Below, piece by piece: positions 40,410 to 49,275 of a stretch of 64,000 nucleotides of DNA. Source of the stretch: Caecibacter massiliensis (GTDB taxonomy: Bacteria > Bacillota > Negativicutes > Veillonellales > Megasphaeraceae); contig LT608311.1 in the NCBI GenBank assembly GCA_900095875.1, forward strand, positions 124,001 to 188,000, written 5' to 3'. Below the pieces are notes generated by a model that did no database searches, had not been told where the DNA came from, and saw only the letters and a program-made list of their open reading frames with translations. The stretch's first letter is position 1, and the number at the start of each line of letters is the position of its first letter. The translations under genes were made by a program, and so were the position numbers.

Positions 40410-40438
40410 TTGACATCTGCCGGGAAAGCCCCTATGCT
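40410..40438 (+). promoter_or_regulatory. Promoter of the GNAT/secreted-protein pair
   Basis: TTGACA (40410-40415), 17-base spacer, TATGCT (40433-40438). The -35 region TTGACATCTGCC and the -10 are the same as in the promoter at 14618-14646. Confidence 0.75.
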
Positions 40439-40471
40439 GAAAGTATCTACTGACAGAAAGGATGAAGGCCT

Positions 40472-40999
40472 ATGACGATAAAAAAAGCCGCAACCAGTGA
40501 CATCGATGACGTAGCCCGGAGCTATGAAGCCTTGTTCGATTATTTCGATTCCCATCGCGACCGGACGCACTGGCTGCGGGGAACCTATCCGACCCGTGCC
40601 GTAGCCGAACGGGGAGTTGCCGAAGGCTGGCTGTACGTACTGCGCGATGAAGAGGGCACGCTCCTGGCCAGTATGCTCCTCAATCACCATCAGGACGACG
40701 AATATGCTTCCCAGCCCTGGCGATATCCGGCAGATTCCGCACACGTGCTGGTACTGCATACGCTCTGTGTACTCCCCGGGCACAGCCGCCGCGGCATTGG
40801 CCGGCAGATGGTACAGTTTGCCCTGGACCAGGCCCGTTCCCGGGGATGTACGGTCATGCGCTTCGACACGAATATTGATAATATTCCCGCCAGCCACCTC
40901 TATGAAAATATGGGATTTGAACTAGTCAGCACGGGAAAGGCTATGCTAAATGGAATATTGCCTGTTACGTTACGCTATTATGAAAAGAAACTGGATTAA
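40472..40999 (+). CDS. GNAT family N-acetyltransferase
   Basis: 175 residues. Acetyl-CoA motif A: LCVLPGHSRRGIGRQMVQFA (residues about 100-120), then NIPASHLYENMGFELV, typical of GNAT. Preceded by GAAAGGATG. Substrate unknown. The next gene starts 20 bases before its stop, so the two are coupled. Confidence 0.92.
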   Translation: MTIKKAATSDIDDVARSYEALFDYFDSHRDRTHWLRGTYPTRAVAERGVAEGWLYVLRDEEGTLLASMLLNHHQDDEYASQPWRYPADSAHVLVLHTLCVLPGHSRRGIGRQMVQFALDQARSRGCTVMRFDTNIDNIPASHLYENMGFELVSTGKAMLNGILPVTLRYYEKKLD

Positions 41000-41588
41000 G
41001 GTGCATCTCATCGGATCATGGCTGTTGGCCCTTTGCCTTTGTATCGCTGTTCTGACAGTCTGGCCAGCCGCTGCCGCCGCACATCAGCCGGCAGTGACTC
41101 AGGACATGCCGTCCTCTCCGGCTGCCCGGGAATGGAAGGATGACAGGCTGGGCATCTCCCTGCAGCTTCCCGCTGGCTTTGCCCTGACTACGCCGCCCCG
41201 TCCGGAAATACACTTGGCAGCCGTACAGCCAGAGGGCCGGCTCTGCATCCAGATTTCGGAAGAAAAGCGAAGTCAGCCCATATCCCCGGGCAAGCAAAAA
41301 GCCTATCTGAAACAAAGCTGGGAAGCCTACCGGCGCGTATTGAAAACGGATCATACCGTCCGGGACATCCACACGGGTATGACTCATATCGGCACCCATC
41401 AGGCATCCCGTCTGACCTATACACAACGGTTCTACCTGGGGGATCAGATCATCGACCTGTACACCGAACGCTACCTTCTTTTATGGGGAAACAGCCTGTA
41501 TATCCTGACACTGACGGCCGATGCCCAAACGAAAGAACCATATCTTCCGGCTATGCGCCAGTGTCTGCAAACGTTTACAATGTATTAG
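40980..41588 (+). CDS. Secreted protein of unknown function
   Basis: 202 residues from ATG 40980, overlapping the GNAT gene. A signal peptide is clear: KRNWIKVHLIGSWLLALCLC then IAVLTVWPAAAAAHQ, so the product is exported. The mature part starts with a loop and continues WKDDRLGISLQLPAGFALTT, which recalls PsbP/DcrB-like folds, but similarity is only visual. No catalytic motif seen. Confidence 0.75.
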   Translation: MKRNWIKVHLIGSWLLALCLCIAVLTVWPAAAAAHQPAVTQDMPSSPAAREWKDDRLGISLQLPAGFALTTPPRPEIHLAAVQPEGRLCIQISEEKRSQPISPGKQKAYLKQSWEAYRRVLKTDHTVRDIHTGMTHIGTHQASRLTYTQRFYLGDQIIDLYTERYLLLWGNSLYILTLTADAQTKEPYLPAMRQCLQTFTMY

Positions 41589-41680
41589 CTTCCCGATGCA
41601 GGATGCGTTTTCAGCTATGTCTGAATATCCCCCGATAAATAGAGGATGCCGTGATCTACACAGCATCCCCCTGTCATGCA

Positions 41681-41718
41681 AAACAGCTTGCAGATACGGT
41701 CTGCAAGCTGTAATTTTT
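41681..41718. terminator. Bidirectional terminator upstream of the yebC stop
   Basis: acagcttgcaga and tctgcaagctgt (41683-41711) form a perfect 12-bp stem followed by TAATTTTTTATT. Confidence 0.85.
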
Positions 41719-41720
41719 TA

Positions 41721-42455
41721 TTATTCTTCTTCGTCGGGAAGTTCCCCATTATGATATACGTCCTGGACATCATCGATTTCATCGAGGGCATCGATGAGGT
41801 TTTCCAGTTTCTTGGCATCTTCAGCACCGAGAGCAATAGTATTATCCGGAACCATCGTAATCTGGGCATGTTCTGTTTCGATGCCGCTATCTGCCAGCGC
41901 CTTTTCTACATCATCAAAGGCTTCTGGAGAGGTGATGATTTCAAACTCTTCATCACCGGTCTTGACATCATCGGCACCGGCATCGAGAGCGACTTCCATC
42001 AGCTGGTCTTCCGTTGCGTTTTCCTTAGATACGATGAAAATGCCTTCATTTTTGAACATCCAGGAAACACAGCCGGTTTCACCGAGGTTTCCACCGTGTT
42101 TGCTGAATTCATGACGGACAGCGGCTGCTGCACGGTTGCGGTTATCTGTGAGGACATTGACCGTAACGGCAACGCCAGCCGGGCCATAGCCTTCATAGGT
42201 GATTTCTTCGTAATTCTGGCCTTCCGTTGCGCCGGCGCCCTTCTGGATAGCCCGTTTGATATTATCCTTCGGAATATTGTTTTCTTTTGCCTTCTGCAGA
42301 GCAAGTTTCAGGCGCATATTACCCGTCGGGTCTGCTCCGCCCATACGGACGGCAATCGTGATTTCGCGGCTGATTTTTGTCGTGATCTTGCCACGGATCG
42401 CATCGTTTTTACCTTTTTTACGTTTAATATTCGCCCATTTTGAATGTCCGGACAT
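41721..42455 (-). CDS. YebC/PmpR family protein
   Basis: 244 residues. SGHSKWANIKRKKGKNDAIR at the start and MRLKLALQKAKENNIPKDNI are unmistakable. Family members were long called transcription regulators; some (YebC2/TACO1-like) relieve ribosome stalling. Which subtype applies here cannot be told by eye. Downstream of the methyltransferase gene by 15 bases. Confidence 0.95.
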   Translation of the reverse strand: MSGHSKWANIKRKKGKNDAIRGKITTKISREITIAVRMGGADPTGNMRLKLALQKAKENNIPKDNIKRAIQKGAGATEGQNYEEITYEGYGPAGVAVTVNVLTDNRNRAAAAVRHEFSKHGGNLGETGCVSWMFKNEGIFIVSKENATEDQLMEVALDAGADDVKTGDEEFEIITSPEAFDDVEKALADSGIETEHAQITMVPDNTIALGAEDAKKLENLIDALDEIDDVQDVYHNGELPDEEE

Positions 42456-42470
42456 CTTAGTTCCTCCTCT

Positions 42471-43043
42471 TTAGTTCCACCAGTCCTCGCCGGCAAGACG
42501 ATCCAGAATAATCGCCGCAGCCGAACGAACGGAGAGATGATTGTAATCCCCTGCACCATAAATTGGTTCCAGGATAAAATCAAATTGTTCCATCGTTTCT
42601 TTTGTCATGCCATATCCCGTACCAAGGAGCAGCAGGACAGGAGTATCTTCTTCTTCTCTCTTGCGTCGGAGGTCCTTGTAGGAAATCGTATTGGCGTACG
42701 TCCTGGCATCGGTCGTCACGACATAAGGCCTTTTTCCTTCTGCATCGGTGACGGCCTGGACAGCCGCCCCGATGGAAGGATGGATGTCGAGGATGTCAAG
42801 AGCTTCCGTACGATACGAATTATAATTCTTTCCTACAGGGCTGCGCCAGAAATCGATAATCTTACGCACCATGTCCAGTTGTGCTTCGACATGGTGGATA
42901 ATGAAATATTTTTTTACGCCATAAGTGCGGGCCGACCGGGAAATATCATGGAGATCGTAATTCGTAATGGCCGTAGCAATGACGTTGAAGTTTTTATCAT
43001 AAATCGGGTAGTGAACGAGCCCGATATACAGTGATGATTTCAT
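42471..43043 (-). CDS. SPOUT-type RNA methyltransferase (PF09936-like)
   Basis: 190 residues from ATG 43043, overlapping the trmD stop by 4 bases (ATGA). Contains VHYPIYDKNFNVIATAITNY at the start and a C-terminal knot with LLLGTGYGMTKETMEQFDFI and IYGAGDYNHLSVRSAAAI, typical of SPOUT methyltransferases in the family often named tRNA_m1G_MT-related. Target RNA unknown. The coupling with trmD suggests a tRNA substrate. Confidence 0.88.
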   Translation of the reverse strand: MKSSLYIGLVHYPIYDKNFNVIATAITNYDLHDISRSARTYGVKKYFIIHHVEAQLDMVRKIIDFWRSPVGKNYNSYRTEALDILDIHPSIGAAVQAVTDAEGKRPYVVTTDARTYANTISYKDLRRKREEEDTPVLLLLGTGYGMTKETMEQFDFILEPIYGAGDYNHLSVRSAAAIILDRLAGEDWWN

Positions 43044-43777
43044 AATTCCGTTTCCTTCTGTATGCGTTCCAGTATCATGCGGTCTGTATCCGAAAGAGAG
43101 CAACCCTGTAGAAGATCCGGTCTTTTAGCCACCGTACGGCGCAGTGACTGTTCACGGCGCCAGGCTGCAATTTTAGCATGATTGCCATTGCGCAGCACTT
43201 CTGGAACGGCATGGCCGCGAAATACGGCCGGCTTCGTGTATTGCGGGTATTCCAGCAGGGAATGATAAAACGAATCATCCGAAGCACTGCCAGCTGACCC
43301 CAGGACACCGGGAATCATGCGGGCTACGGCATCGGTGATGATCATAGCCGGCATTTCACCGCCTGTCACGACGAAATCGCCGATGGAAATCGTTTCATCA
43401 GCCAGATACTGCTCTACCCGGTAATCGACACCCTCATAATGACCGCACAACAAAATGAGCTGGTCATAAGCAGCCAGCTCACGCGCCTTGGCCTGATTAA
43501 AGGTCGAGCCGGCCGGTCCCATGAGGATGACACGCCGCCGGGGCACATCTCTGCGCACCGATTCTACGGCTGCAAACAACGGGCCTGCCTTCATCAGCAT
43601 GCCACAGCCACCGCCATAAATGGTGTCATCCACCATGCGGTGCCGGTCATAGACAAAACTCCTGGGATTAGTCACATCGAGCTCCAGGAGTCCCTGTGCC
43701 CGTGCGCGGCCGATGATGCTATGCTGATAGAAAGCCTCTATAAATTCAGGAAATAAGGAAATTATATCGATTCTCAT
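43040..43777 (-). CDS. trmD: tRNA (guanine37-N1)-methyltransferase
   Basis: 245 residues. Makes m1G37 and prevents frameshifting. Start RIDIISLFPEFIEAF; trefoil-knot SAM site LLCGHYEGVDYRVEQYL and DFVVTGGEMPAMIITDAVAR. Overlaps rimM at its start (43774-43777) and the SPOUT gene at its end. Confidence 0.98.
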   Translation of the reverse strand: MRIDIISLFPEFIEAFYQHSIIGRARAQGLLELDVTNPRSFVYDRHRMVDDTIYGGGCGMLMKAGPLFAAVESVRRDVPRRRVILMGPAGSTFNQAKARELAAYDQLILLCGHYEGVDYRVEQYLADETISIGDFVVTGGEMPAMIITDAVARMIPGVLGSAGSASDDSFYHSLLEYPQYTKPAVFRGHAVPEVLRNGNHAKIAAWRREQSLRRTVAKRPDLLQGCSLSDTDRMILERIQKETEL

Positions 43778-44277
43778 TCGTCAATCCATTCTGGCGGATT
43801 TACCACCATCTTCTTCGCTTTGATATCCACAGAGCGTATTACTTCAGGAATGACAGCTAATAGAAGCTCATTGCCGGCGTCATCGTTTACCACGTAAACG
43901 TCATTGCTTCCTGTCTTCAGAACGTCCGTCACTTTCCCCAGCAGCCTGCCTTCCAGGTTGTAGACAGCTATGCCGATGATATCAAAGACATAGTACTGCC
44001 CTTCTTTCAGCGGCATCAGATCTTCCCTTGGCACCTGCAATTCCTTGTGTACCAGAAGTTCCGCTGCATTACGGTCATCGACACCGGCAAACTTCATCAG
44101 GACGACATGTTTATGGAACCGTGCCGCCTTGACTTCATAGCGCTTGCCGTCGATGTACCCGTATTTCATATGCAGGAATCGTTCGGGAAAATCCGTATCG
44201 GGATAAATACGAACATCACCCCGCACACCGTGCGGGGCAACTATTTGACCGATAGTATAGAGATCCATACCCGTCAT
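43774..44277 (-). CDS. rimM: Ribosome maturation factor RimM
   Basis: 167 residues from ATG 44277; the alternative ATG 44268 (MDLYTIGQI) is nearly as good because no Shine-Dalgarno is evident and start probably relies on coupling to the YlqD stop 4 bases upstream. 30S assembly factor binding S19. N-terminal LYTIGQIVAPHGVRGDVRIY, PRC-barrel part with YYVFDIIGIAVYNLEGRLLG and DVYVVNDDAGNELLLAVI. A much longer open frame exists upstream but is the YlqD gene read in another frame. Confidence 0.95.
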   Translation of the reverse strand: MTGMDLYTIGQIVAPHGVRGDVRIYPDTDFPERFLHMKYGYIDGKRYEVKAARFHKHVVLMKFAGVDDRNAAELLVHKELQVPREDLMPLKEGQYYVFDIIGIAVYNLEGRLLGKVTDVLKTGSNDVYVVNDDAGNELLLAVIPEVIRSVDIKAKKMVVNPPEWIDE

Positions 44278-44281
44278 CGTA

Positions 44282-44689
44282 TTACTGGCGGAAGGCAATG
44301 ATCTTGTCGTCTTCGAGCAAGATTTCCGTGCCCATGAGTTTGCCCAGATCGTCTCCGACTTTGACAACGACCGTCTGTTCGAGCGTTCCCTGCCGGATTT
44401 CGGAGCCGATTTCGAGCTGTTCCGCCTGTTCGCGTTCGTGCTGGGCTTTCGCTTTGGCAGCGGCAATGTGCTGCTTCTGTTCTTCCACTTGTGCACGAAG
44501 AGATATCAAACCCTGTGCGTCGATTTTGGCCTGTTCGGTCATCATGCGCTTAGCCTGGAATTCCAGGTTCTGAGCTTCACGATCGATATCGCTCAACGCC
44601 TGATCAGCATTTCTGATGATTTTGTCTTTCAGTGCCTGTGTAACTTTGGACTTGACAGTCACCGGTACACGCAACGTAATCTGATCCAT
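44282..44689 (-). CDS. YlqD family protein
   Basis: 135 residues, mostly helical: ITLRVPVTVKSKVTQALKDK, then a coiled coil (LRAQVEEQKQHIAAAKAKA) and a terminal VVVKVGDDLGKLMGTEILLE segment. YlqD is conserved in Firmicutes at exactly this place between khpA and rimM; function unknown. Confidence 0.88.
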   Translation of the reverse strand: MDQITLRVPVTVKSKVTQALKDKIIRNADQALSDIDREAQNLEFQAKRMMTEQAKIDAQGLISLRAQVEEQKQHIAAAKAKAQHEREQAEQLEIGSEIRQGTLEQTVVVKVGDDLGKLMGTEILLEDDKIIAFRQ

Positions 44690-44697
44690 GGTTCCTC

Positions 44698-44925
44698 CTA
44701 TACGATATCCACTGATACTTTTTTGTTAGCCTTCACTGCAGCCGCCTTGACGACAAGGCGCAGGGCCTTGGCAATCTTGCCTTGTTTGCCAATGACCTTG
44801 CCCATATCTTCCGGGGCTACATGAAGCTGATAGACTTCGAGGCCTTTCTTTTGAATCTTTGTAACTGTTACTGCTTCCGGTTTCTTTACCAGAGACCGGG
44901 CAATACAAGCAATCAATTCTTCCAT
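44698..44925 (-). CDS. khpA: KH-domain RNA-binding protein KhpA (YlqC)
   Basis: 75 residues from ATG 44925, preceded by GTGAGG; an in-frame start 15 bases earlier overlaps that site. Single KH domain with the GxxG loop in DMGKVIGKQGKIAKALR. KhpA forms a dimer with KhpB (Jag) and binds sRNAs and mRNAs. Standard position downstream of rpsP. Confidence 0.93.
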   Translation of the reverse strand: MEELIACIARSLVKKPEAVTVTKIQKKGLEVYQLHVAPEDMGKVIGKQGKIAKALRLVVKAAAVKANKKVSVDIV

Positions 44926-44940
44926 CGTATCCAGCCTCAC

Positions 44941-45207
44941 TTACTTTTTGGATGCTTCAAACTGAGCCATGATACCGGCTTTTTTGAAGAGAGAACGAAT
45001 GGTATCAGTCGGCTGTGCGCCTTTGCCGAGCCAGGACAGAGCTGCTTCTGCGTCTACAGTCAGGCAGTCAGCGCCTTTGGCCGGATCGTACATGCCCAGA
45101 GTAGCAACAGGACGACCGTTTTTACGGGCATCGTGGGAATCAGCTACAACGACGCGGTAGATCGGTTTTTTCTTTGCGCCTAAACGAGCTAAACGAATTT
45201 TAATCAT
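44941..45207 (-). CDS. rpsP: 30S ribosomal protein S16
   Basis: 88 residues from ATG 45207, with a textbook AAGGAGGTGA at 8 bases. MIKIRLARLGAKKKPIYRVV is diagnostic, with LGMYDPAK and SWLGKGAQPTDTIR following. Confidence 0.99.
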   Translation of the reverse strand: MIKIRLARLGAKKKPIYRVVVADSHDARKNGRPVATLGMYDPAKGADCLTVDAEAALSWLGKGAQPTDTIRSLFKKAGIMAQFEASKK

Positions 45208-45250
45208 GAAAATCACCTCCTTATATGGACTGTCGCTTCATGAGAAGCCT

Positions 45251-46603
45251 CTAAAAGGGAAGACGTGGCAAGAAGCCCCGTCGTTTGTTCTTCTGCATTT
45301 TCTTGGCCTGCTTCATCATCTTCTGCATATCCGTAAACTGCTTGATGAGGCGGTTTACATCCTGCACCCGCGTGCCGCTTCCTTTGGCAATACGGCGTTT
45401 GCGGCTGTCTTTGATGAGCTGTTTCGGATTGGCACTGGCCCGTTCCTGGGCTGTCATAGACTGGATGATGGCTTCAATCCGCTTGAATTCCTTGCCATCC
45501 ATATCGATTTTATCAATTTCTTTCTTATATTTGCCAATCCCGGGGATCAGGCTGACCAGACTGCTCATGTTCCCCATCTTCTTGACCATGTTCAGCTGTG
45601 CCAGGAAATCATCAAAGGTAAAGCTATTGCTCTTCATGGCCTTTTTCATATTGGCCATCGACTCTTCGTCAAAAGCAGCCTGCGCCTTTTCGATGATCGT
45701 TTCCACATCGCCCAGGTCGAGGATACGCGATGCATACCGGTCGGGATGGAATTCTTCCAGGCCGTCCAACTTTTCGCTGACGCCAATGAACTTGATGGGT
45801 TTACCCGTCACGGCCTTGATGGAAAGGGCCGCACCACCACGGGCGTCACCGTCGAGCTTGGTCATGATGATGCCATCAATGCCCAGCGCCTGATCGAAGG
45901 CAGATGCTGCCGTCACAGCGTCCTGGCCTGTCATGGCATCGACGACGAGCAGGATTTCATGGGGCTTGACCTGTTCCTTGATATGGACCAGTTCATCCAT
46001 GAGCGTTTCATTGACATGAAGCCGCCCTGCCGTATCGATGATGACCACATCTTTCAGATGACTCAAGGCATATGGTATGGCATGCTGGGAAATAGCAACG
46101 GGATCTTTGCTCCCTTCTTCCGTATAGACGGGAATATCCAGATCCTGACCCAGCACCTGTAACTGTGTAATAGCCGCCGGACGGTATACGTCTGCCGCGA
46201 CCAAAAGCGGGTTCTTGCCCTGGCCATGCAGCTTTCTGGCCAGTTTGGCCGCCGTCGTCGTCTTGCCGGCGCCCTGCAGCCCTACCAGCATAATAATGGT
46301 AGGTGGCTTACTGGCCATGGCGATACGGCTCTGCGTGCCACCGAGGAGTTCGGCCAGTTCATCACGGACAATCTTAATGACCGTCTGCGATGCATTCAGA
46401 CTGCCAAATACTTCTTCGCCGACTGCCTTTTCCCGGACCCGCTTGATGAAGTCCTTGGTAACGGCGAAATTGACATCCGCTTCCAGGAGGGCACGGCGCA
46501 TCTCTTTTAGCGCTTCACTGACATCTTCTTCAGAAAGCTTTCCCTTGCCGCGTAGTTTTTTGAATGCAGCCTGAAACCGTTCGGACAAACTCTCAAATGC
46601 CAT
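45251..46603 (-). CDS. ffh: Signal recognition particle protein Ffh
   Basis: 450 residues. NG domain with MLVGLQGAGKTTTAAKLA (P-loop), DTAGRLHVNETLM, TKLDGDARGGAAL; M domain (about 300-445) with Met-rich helices and SGTRVQDVNRLIKQF, binding 4.5S RNA and signal peptides. Co-translational targeting to the membrane. Between ylxM and rpsP, as in Bacillus. Confidence 0.99.
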   Translation of the reverse strand: MAFESLSERFQAAFKKLRGKGKLSEEDVSEALKEMRRALLEADVNFAVTKDFIKRVREKAVGEEVFGSLNASQTVIKIVRDELAELLGGTQSRIAMASKPPTIIMLVGLQGAGKTTTAAKLARKLHGQGKNPLLVAADVYRPAAITQLQVLGQDLDIPVYTEEGSKDPVAISQHAIPYALSHLKDVVIIDTAGRLHVNETLMDELVHIKEQVKPHEILLVVDAMTGQDAVTAASAFDQALGIDGIIMTKLDGDARGGAALSIKAVTGKPIKFIGVSEKLDGLEEFHPDRYASRILDLGDVETIIEKAQAAFDEESMANMKKAMKSNSFTFDDFLAQLNMVKKMGNMSSLVSLIPGIGKYKKEIDKIDMDGKEFKRIEAIIQSMTAQERASANPKQLIKDSRKRRIAKGSGTRVQDVNRLIKQFTDMQKMMKQAKKMQKNKRRGFLPRLPF

Positions 46604-46633
46604 TGATGGACCTCCCTTTCTGATTTACGCACA

Positions 46634-46963
46634 TTACAATTCAATGTCTTTCAATATATGTTCTGCCTGTTCCTGCGCCGACTCTGTGCCAGACTCCAAC
46701 AGCGATACAGCCGTATCGATTTTCTCCCGGATGGCATCTGTACGGGCAAGCAGGCCCAGTCTCGATTCATATCCTTCCAGCGACCGGGACGCCCGGTTGA
46801 GCATATCGTAGGCCCCCTGCCGCGAAATATGAAGCTCTTCTCCGATTTCACTGAGGGACAGGTCCAGATTAAAATACATCTCCATGCAACGGCGCTGCCG
46901 TTCTGTCAAAAGCGGCCCGTAAATATCAAGAAGTCTGCCCTTGCGTACAACATCTTCAATCAT
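46634..46963 (-). CDS. ylxM: YlxM-family putative DNA-binding protein
   Basis: 109 residues from ATG 46963. HTH of sigma-70 region 4 type: LTERQRRCMEMYFNLDLSLS followed by EIGEELHISRQGAYDMLNRA. In Bacillus and streptococci YlxM precedes ffh and modulates SRP GTPase activity. First gene of the ylxM-ffh-rpsP-khpA-ylqD-rimM-trmD operon. Confidence 0.92.
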   Translation of the reverse strand: MIEDVVRKGRLLDIYGPLLTERQRRCMEMYFNLDLSLSEIGEELHISRQGAYDMLNRASRSLEGYESRLGLLARTDAIREKIDTAVSLLESGTESAQEQAEHILKDIEL

Positions 46964-47534
46964 CGCCTCACCGCCCCGTGTGAATTCGTACTTTGCTAGT
47001 ATACCGTAAGCAACGCTAACTGTCAAGTACTTTTACTTGGCAGTTAGCATAATATAAACCACATATGATATTGTCTCAATAGACCACAGATGAAAATGTC
47101 CCCAATTTATGATATAATCTCTCTTCTTTATCATTATAAATATAAGGGGAGGGATTCCTATCAGAAAGGTAGAACTATCCATGAATGAAACCGGTACATC
47201 CTGTCTCCCAAAGCAACCAAAGCAAAAAAGAAACGAATGCAACATGAAATCTTTACCGATAGGCGTACTGTGTTCACCTATCAATGCAAAAAATCCCCAT
47301 CGATTGATGAGGATTCCTAAGGAGAATCCATCTTTACCTTAAACCATGAGCCATCCGTGGAAACGAGCCTCCTTTGAACGGTATATTGCCGCTCAAAAAC
47401 ATCATACATCAACGGAAATATCACGACTCATGTTGTAATATTAATACTATAAAAATTATAAAACTCTCTTTTCTAAGCCCTATGATACACCGCTGCTTTT
47501 GACCCCTATCCAAATGAGTACGAAGAACGTTATC
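46964..47534. other. Gene-poor stretch with one possible small ORF
   Basis: 570 bases, AT-rich toward both ends. On the plus strand 47181-47342 could encode 53 residues (MNETGTSCLPKQPKQKRNEC at the start) after AAAGG, but there is no family match I can name and codon use is unremarkable. A short inverted repeat (aatccccatc / gatgaggatt, about 47291-47315) lies inside. This is where the rest of a type I-F cas locus (csy genes) would be expected; none is present. Confidence 0.4.
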
Positions 47535-48284
47535 TTAAAAAACGACTCGCTCTCCCTTCTCTTGCTTGCGGCGCAGAACATAATCGAGATACGCTTCCTG
47601 CTCATGGCGGAGCAGCAAAACCTGACGGCTGTGATAACACATGAAGAGACGAAATGGTCTGCCAGCATCAAGGCTTCCCGCGCATATAGAAGGAGCGGAC
47701 GCAAAGCCAGGCTTGAATTAGTACAGAGCTGCTGCAGCTGTGCTTTTTCCCGGAGCAGACGGGCCATCCATTTTTTAACAGCCTTATTCCAGTCGTCATC
47801 ATCCAACAGGAACCCTTTTGAAAAAGAAAAACACATGATTGGCGGCATCTTCGGCAATGCATCTGCCTGATCACTATGCTTCTTCATCTCGTTCTTCAAG
47901 GTTGTCTTTTTCAACATTCCTTCCAAGAAGAGATGCATCCAAGCATCATCATCCTGTGTGTCACCACTGATATCCGCTACAGCCGCCAACAATTGACAAT
48001 AGACCCACTCATGGCGATATGGGTCTTTTTCCAACGATGATGACCGCATTTTTTTCTGGAAGTGATCGGATGATTTTCCCCAATCATGAAAAAGGGCTGC
48101 AACAGCTACCACTGCTTTGAGCAGGGACAGATACGGCCAACCACCTTCCCATTCATTATGCAGGATATTTTTTCGCGTTGTATTGACCGGCACCAGGCCT
48201 TCTTCATTGAATTTGTCGCGGTTTCCCACCACCCAGAGGAGTTGGCTGCGATTGCGAGAGCGAATCCAGCGGCAGGACACCGCC
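47535..48284 (-). pseudogene. cas3: Remnant of type I-F cas3 (Cas2-3 helicase-nuclease)
   Basis: Reads as Cas3 HD-domain sequence of the I-F type: CRWIRSRNRSQLLWVVGNRD, NTTRKNILHNEWEGGWPYL, VAALFHDWGKSSDHFQKKMR (the HD motif) and DPYRHEWVYCQLLAA, down to REALMLADHF. There the frame shifts and jumps to CYHSRQVLLLRHEQEAYLDY plus VLRRK, a block I place in the helicase part of I-F Cas3, ending at TAA 47535. The Cas2 part, most of the helicase and the C-terminus are missing. Inactive. Confidence 0.8.
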
Positions 48285-49049
48285 GTGTTTTTCCATGCAT
48301 GACGGCAAAGCCATGCGGTATCCCTAAAATCCAGAGGGTGACCGCAGCCAGACCATAGGCCAGGTAATTGCCGTGATTCAAGAAGATATTGGCCTTATCT
48401 CCCGCAGGAGCATCATGAAGGCGAACAAAATCTGGCATATCAACGTGTTCGCTCGCATATTTATAAAGCGATTTCATAAAGATTGCCTCACCGGCCAACA
48501 ATTGTTTGATATCCACGGCTTGCCGGATGACCCGCTGGAAACGATGCATAGCCGACTGAATATCATCGTCATCTGCATAGAATCCCCAGCTTTGCAAGTC
48601 TCGATCTTTCTGCCAGACCTGCTCGATGAACTGGCATCTCTTTAGTTGGAATTCTTTTGCCGCTGCCAACCGCTTGTCTTCCTGAAACCAAAAAGAAAGC
48701 CATCCCTGCAATATTCTGTTGGCCGGTATTCGCTCTGAGGACTGAGCCATTCAATTTCGACACCAGAGAGCAACGGCGTTCCACCACTACCGCAAAATCC
48801 GACCATGACGCCAGCCATAGACAGCATCCGTATGGCTGCCTGCGTGATGGATGTACCTGTTCCCAACAGCAGCACCGTCGTATTGGCAATCGGTATATTC
48901 CAATATTGATTTTCGCGTTTACCTTCTGTCAGATAAAGCACGCGTCCATCCTTCTGCATGACCCGGCACTTTTCCAGGTAATAGATATTCGCTCTCTTGG
49001 AATGCAAGATGACTTTTAAATTCGATGCTTCAATTTCTGTTCTTGTCAT
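48285..49049 (-). pseudogene. cas1: Remnant of type I-F cas1 with frameshift and truncation
   Basis: N-terminal part 49049 to about 48720: LKVILHSKRANIYYLEKCRV, YWNIPIANTTVLLLGTGTSI, WLSPQSEYRPTEY, the I-F Cas1 beginning. The frame then shifts near 48720 and continues with LQGWLSFWFQEDKRLAAAKE, LNHGNYLAYGLAAVTLWILG and IPHGFAVMHGKTRR near 48300, where Cas1 stops short of its C-terminal acidic residues and runs into cas3 sequence. A good Shine-Dalgarno (AAAGGTG) remains. No functional integrase can be made. Confidence 0.8.
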
Positions 49050-49108
49050 GACATCACCTTTATCATAGTGTACAATCCGTTAATCACGTTTTCAAAAGTG
49101 CAATAAAA

Positions 49109-49136
49109 ATAACACACTGCCTGTGCGGCAGGTTAC
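49109..49136 (-). CRISPR. Single degenerate type I-F CRISPR repeat
   Basis: On the minus strand the 15-base core CTGCCGCACAGGCAG (49117-49131) equals the hairpin core of I-F repeats of the form GTTCACTGCCGCACAGGCAGCTTAGAAA-like type (5-bp stem, 5-base loop with G and A at its ends), while the flanks (GTAAC before, TGTGTTAT after) have diverged. It lies 60 bases upstream of the cas1 remnant. Only one copy is seen, so there is no array. Confidence 0.5.
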
Positions 49137-49275
49137 TCTTATTTACGTTGTTCTCCATTTCCGCGCCAAAGTACTCGGCAATGTCAACGGTATCTTTAGT
49201 GGTAAAGGCGATGGTAAAAACTTTCATAAATTAGTCGTTATCTTAGTCGCTTTTCTTGGTTGGTTAGCGACCAAG

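Noticed and set aside
43774-44496. Long 240-codon version of rimM
   Set aside because: The first 70 or so codons are the ylqD gene read in another frame and are rich in Ser, Arg and Lys; RimM homology starts at LYTIGQIV.
45206-46162. 318-codon plus-strand frame opposite ffh
   Set aside because: Complete overlap with the universally conserved ffh gene; His- and Phe-rich antisense composition.
47033-47284. 83-codon minus-strand frame after ylxM
   Set aside because: No ribosome site, no domain, starts inside AT-rich intergenic sequence; hydrophobic composition is that of translated AT-rich DNA.
49081-49140. A functional CRISPR array at the I-F repeat
   Set aside because: Only one repeat-like core is present; no second copy at spacer distance on either side.
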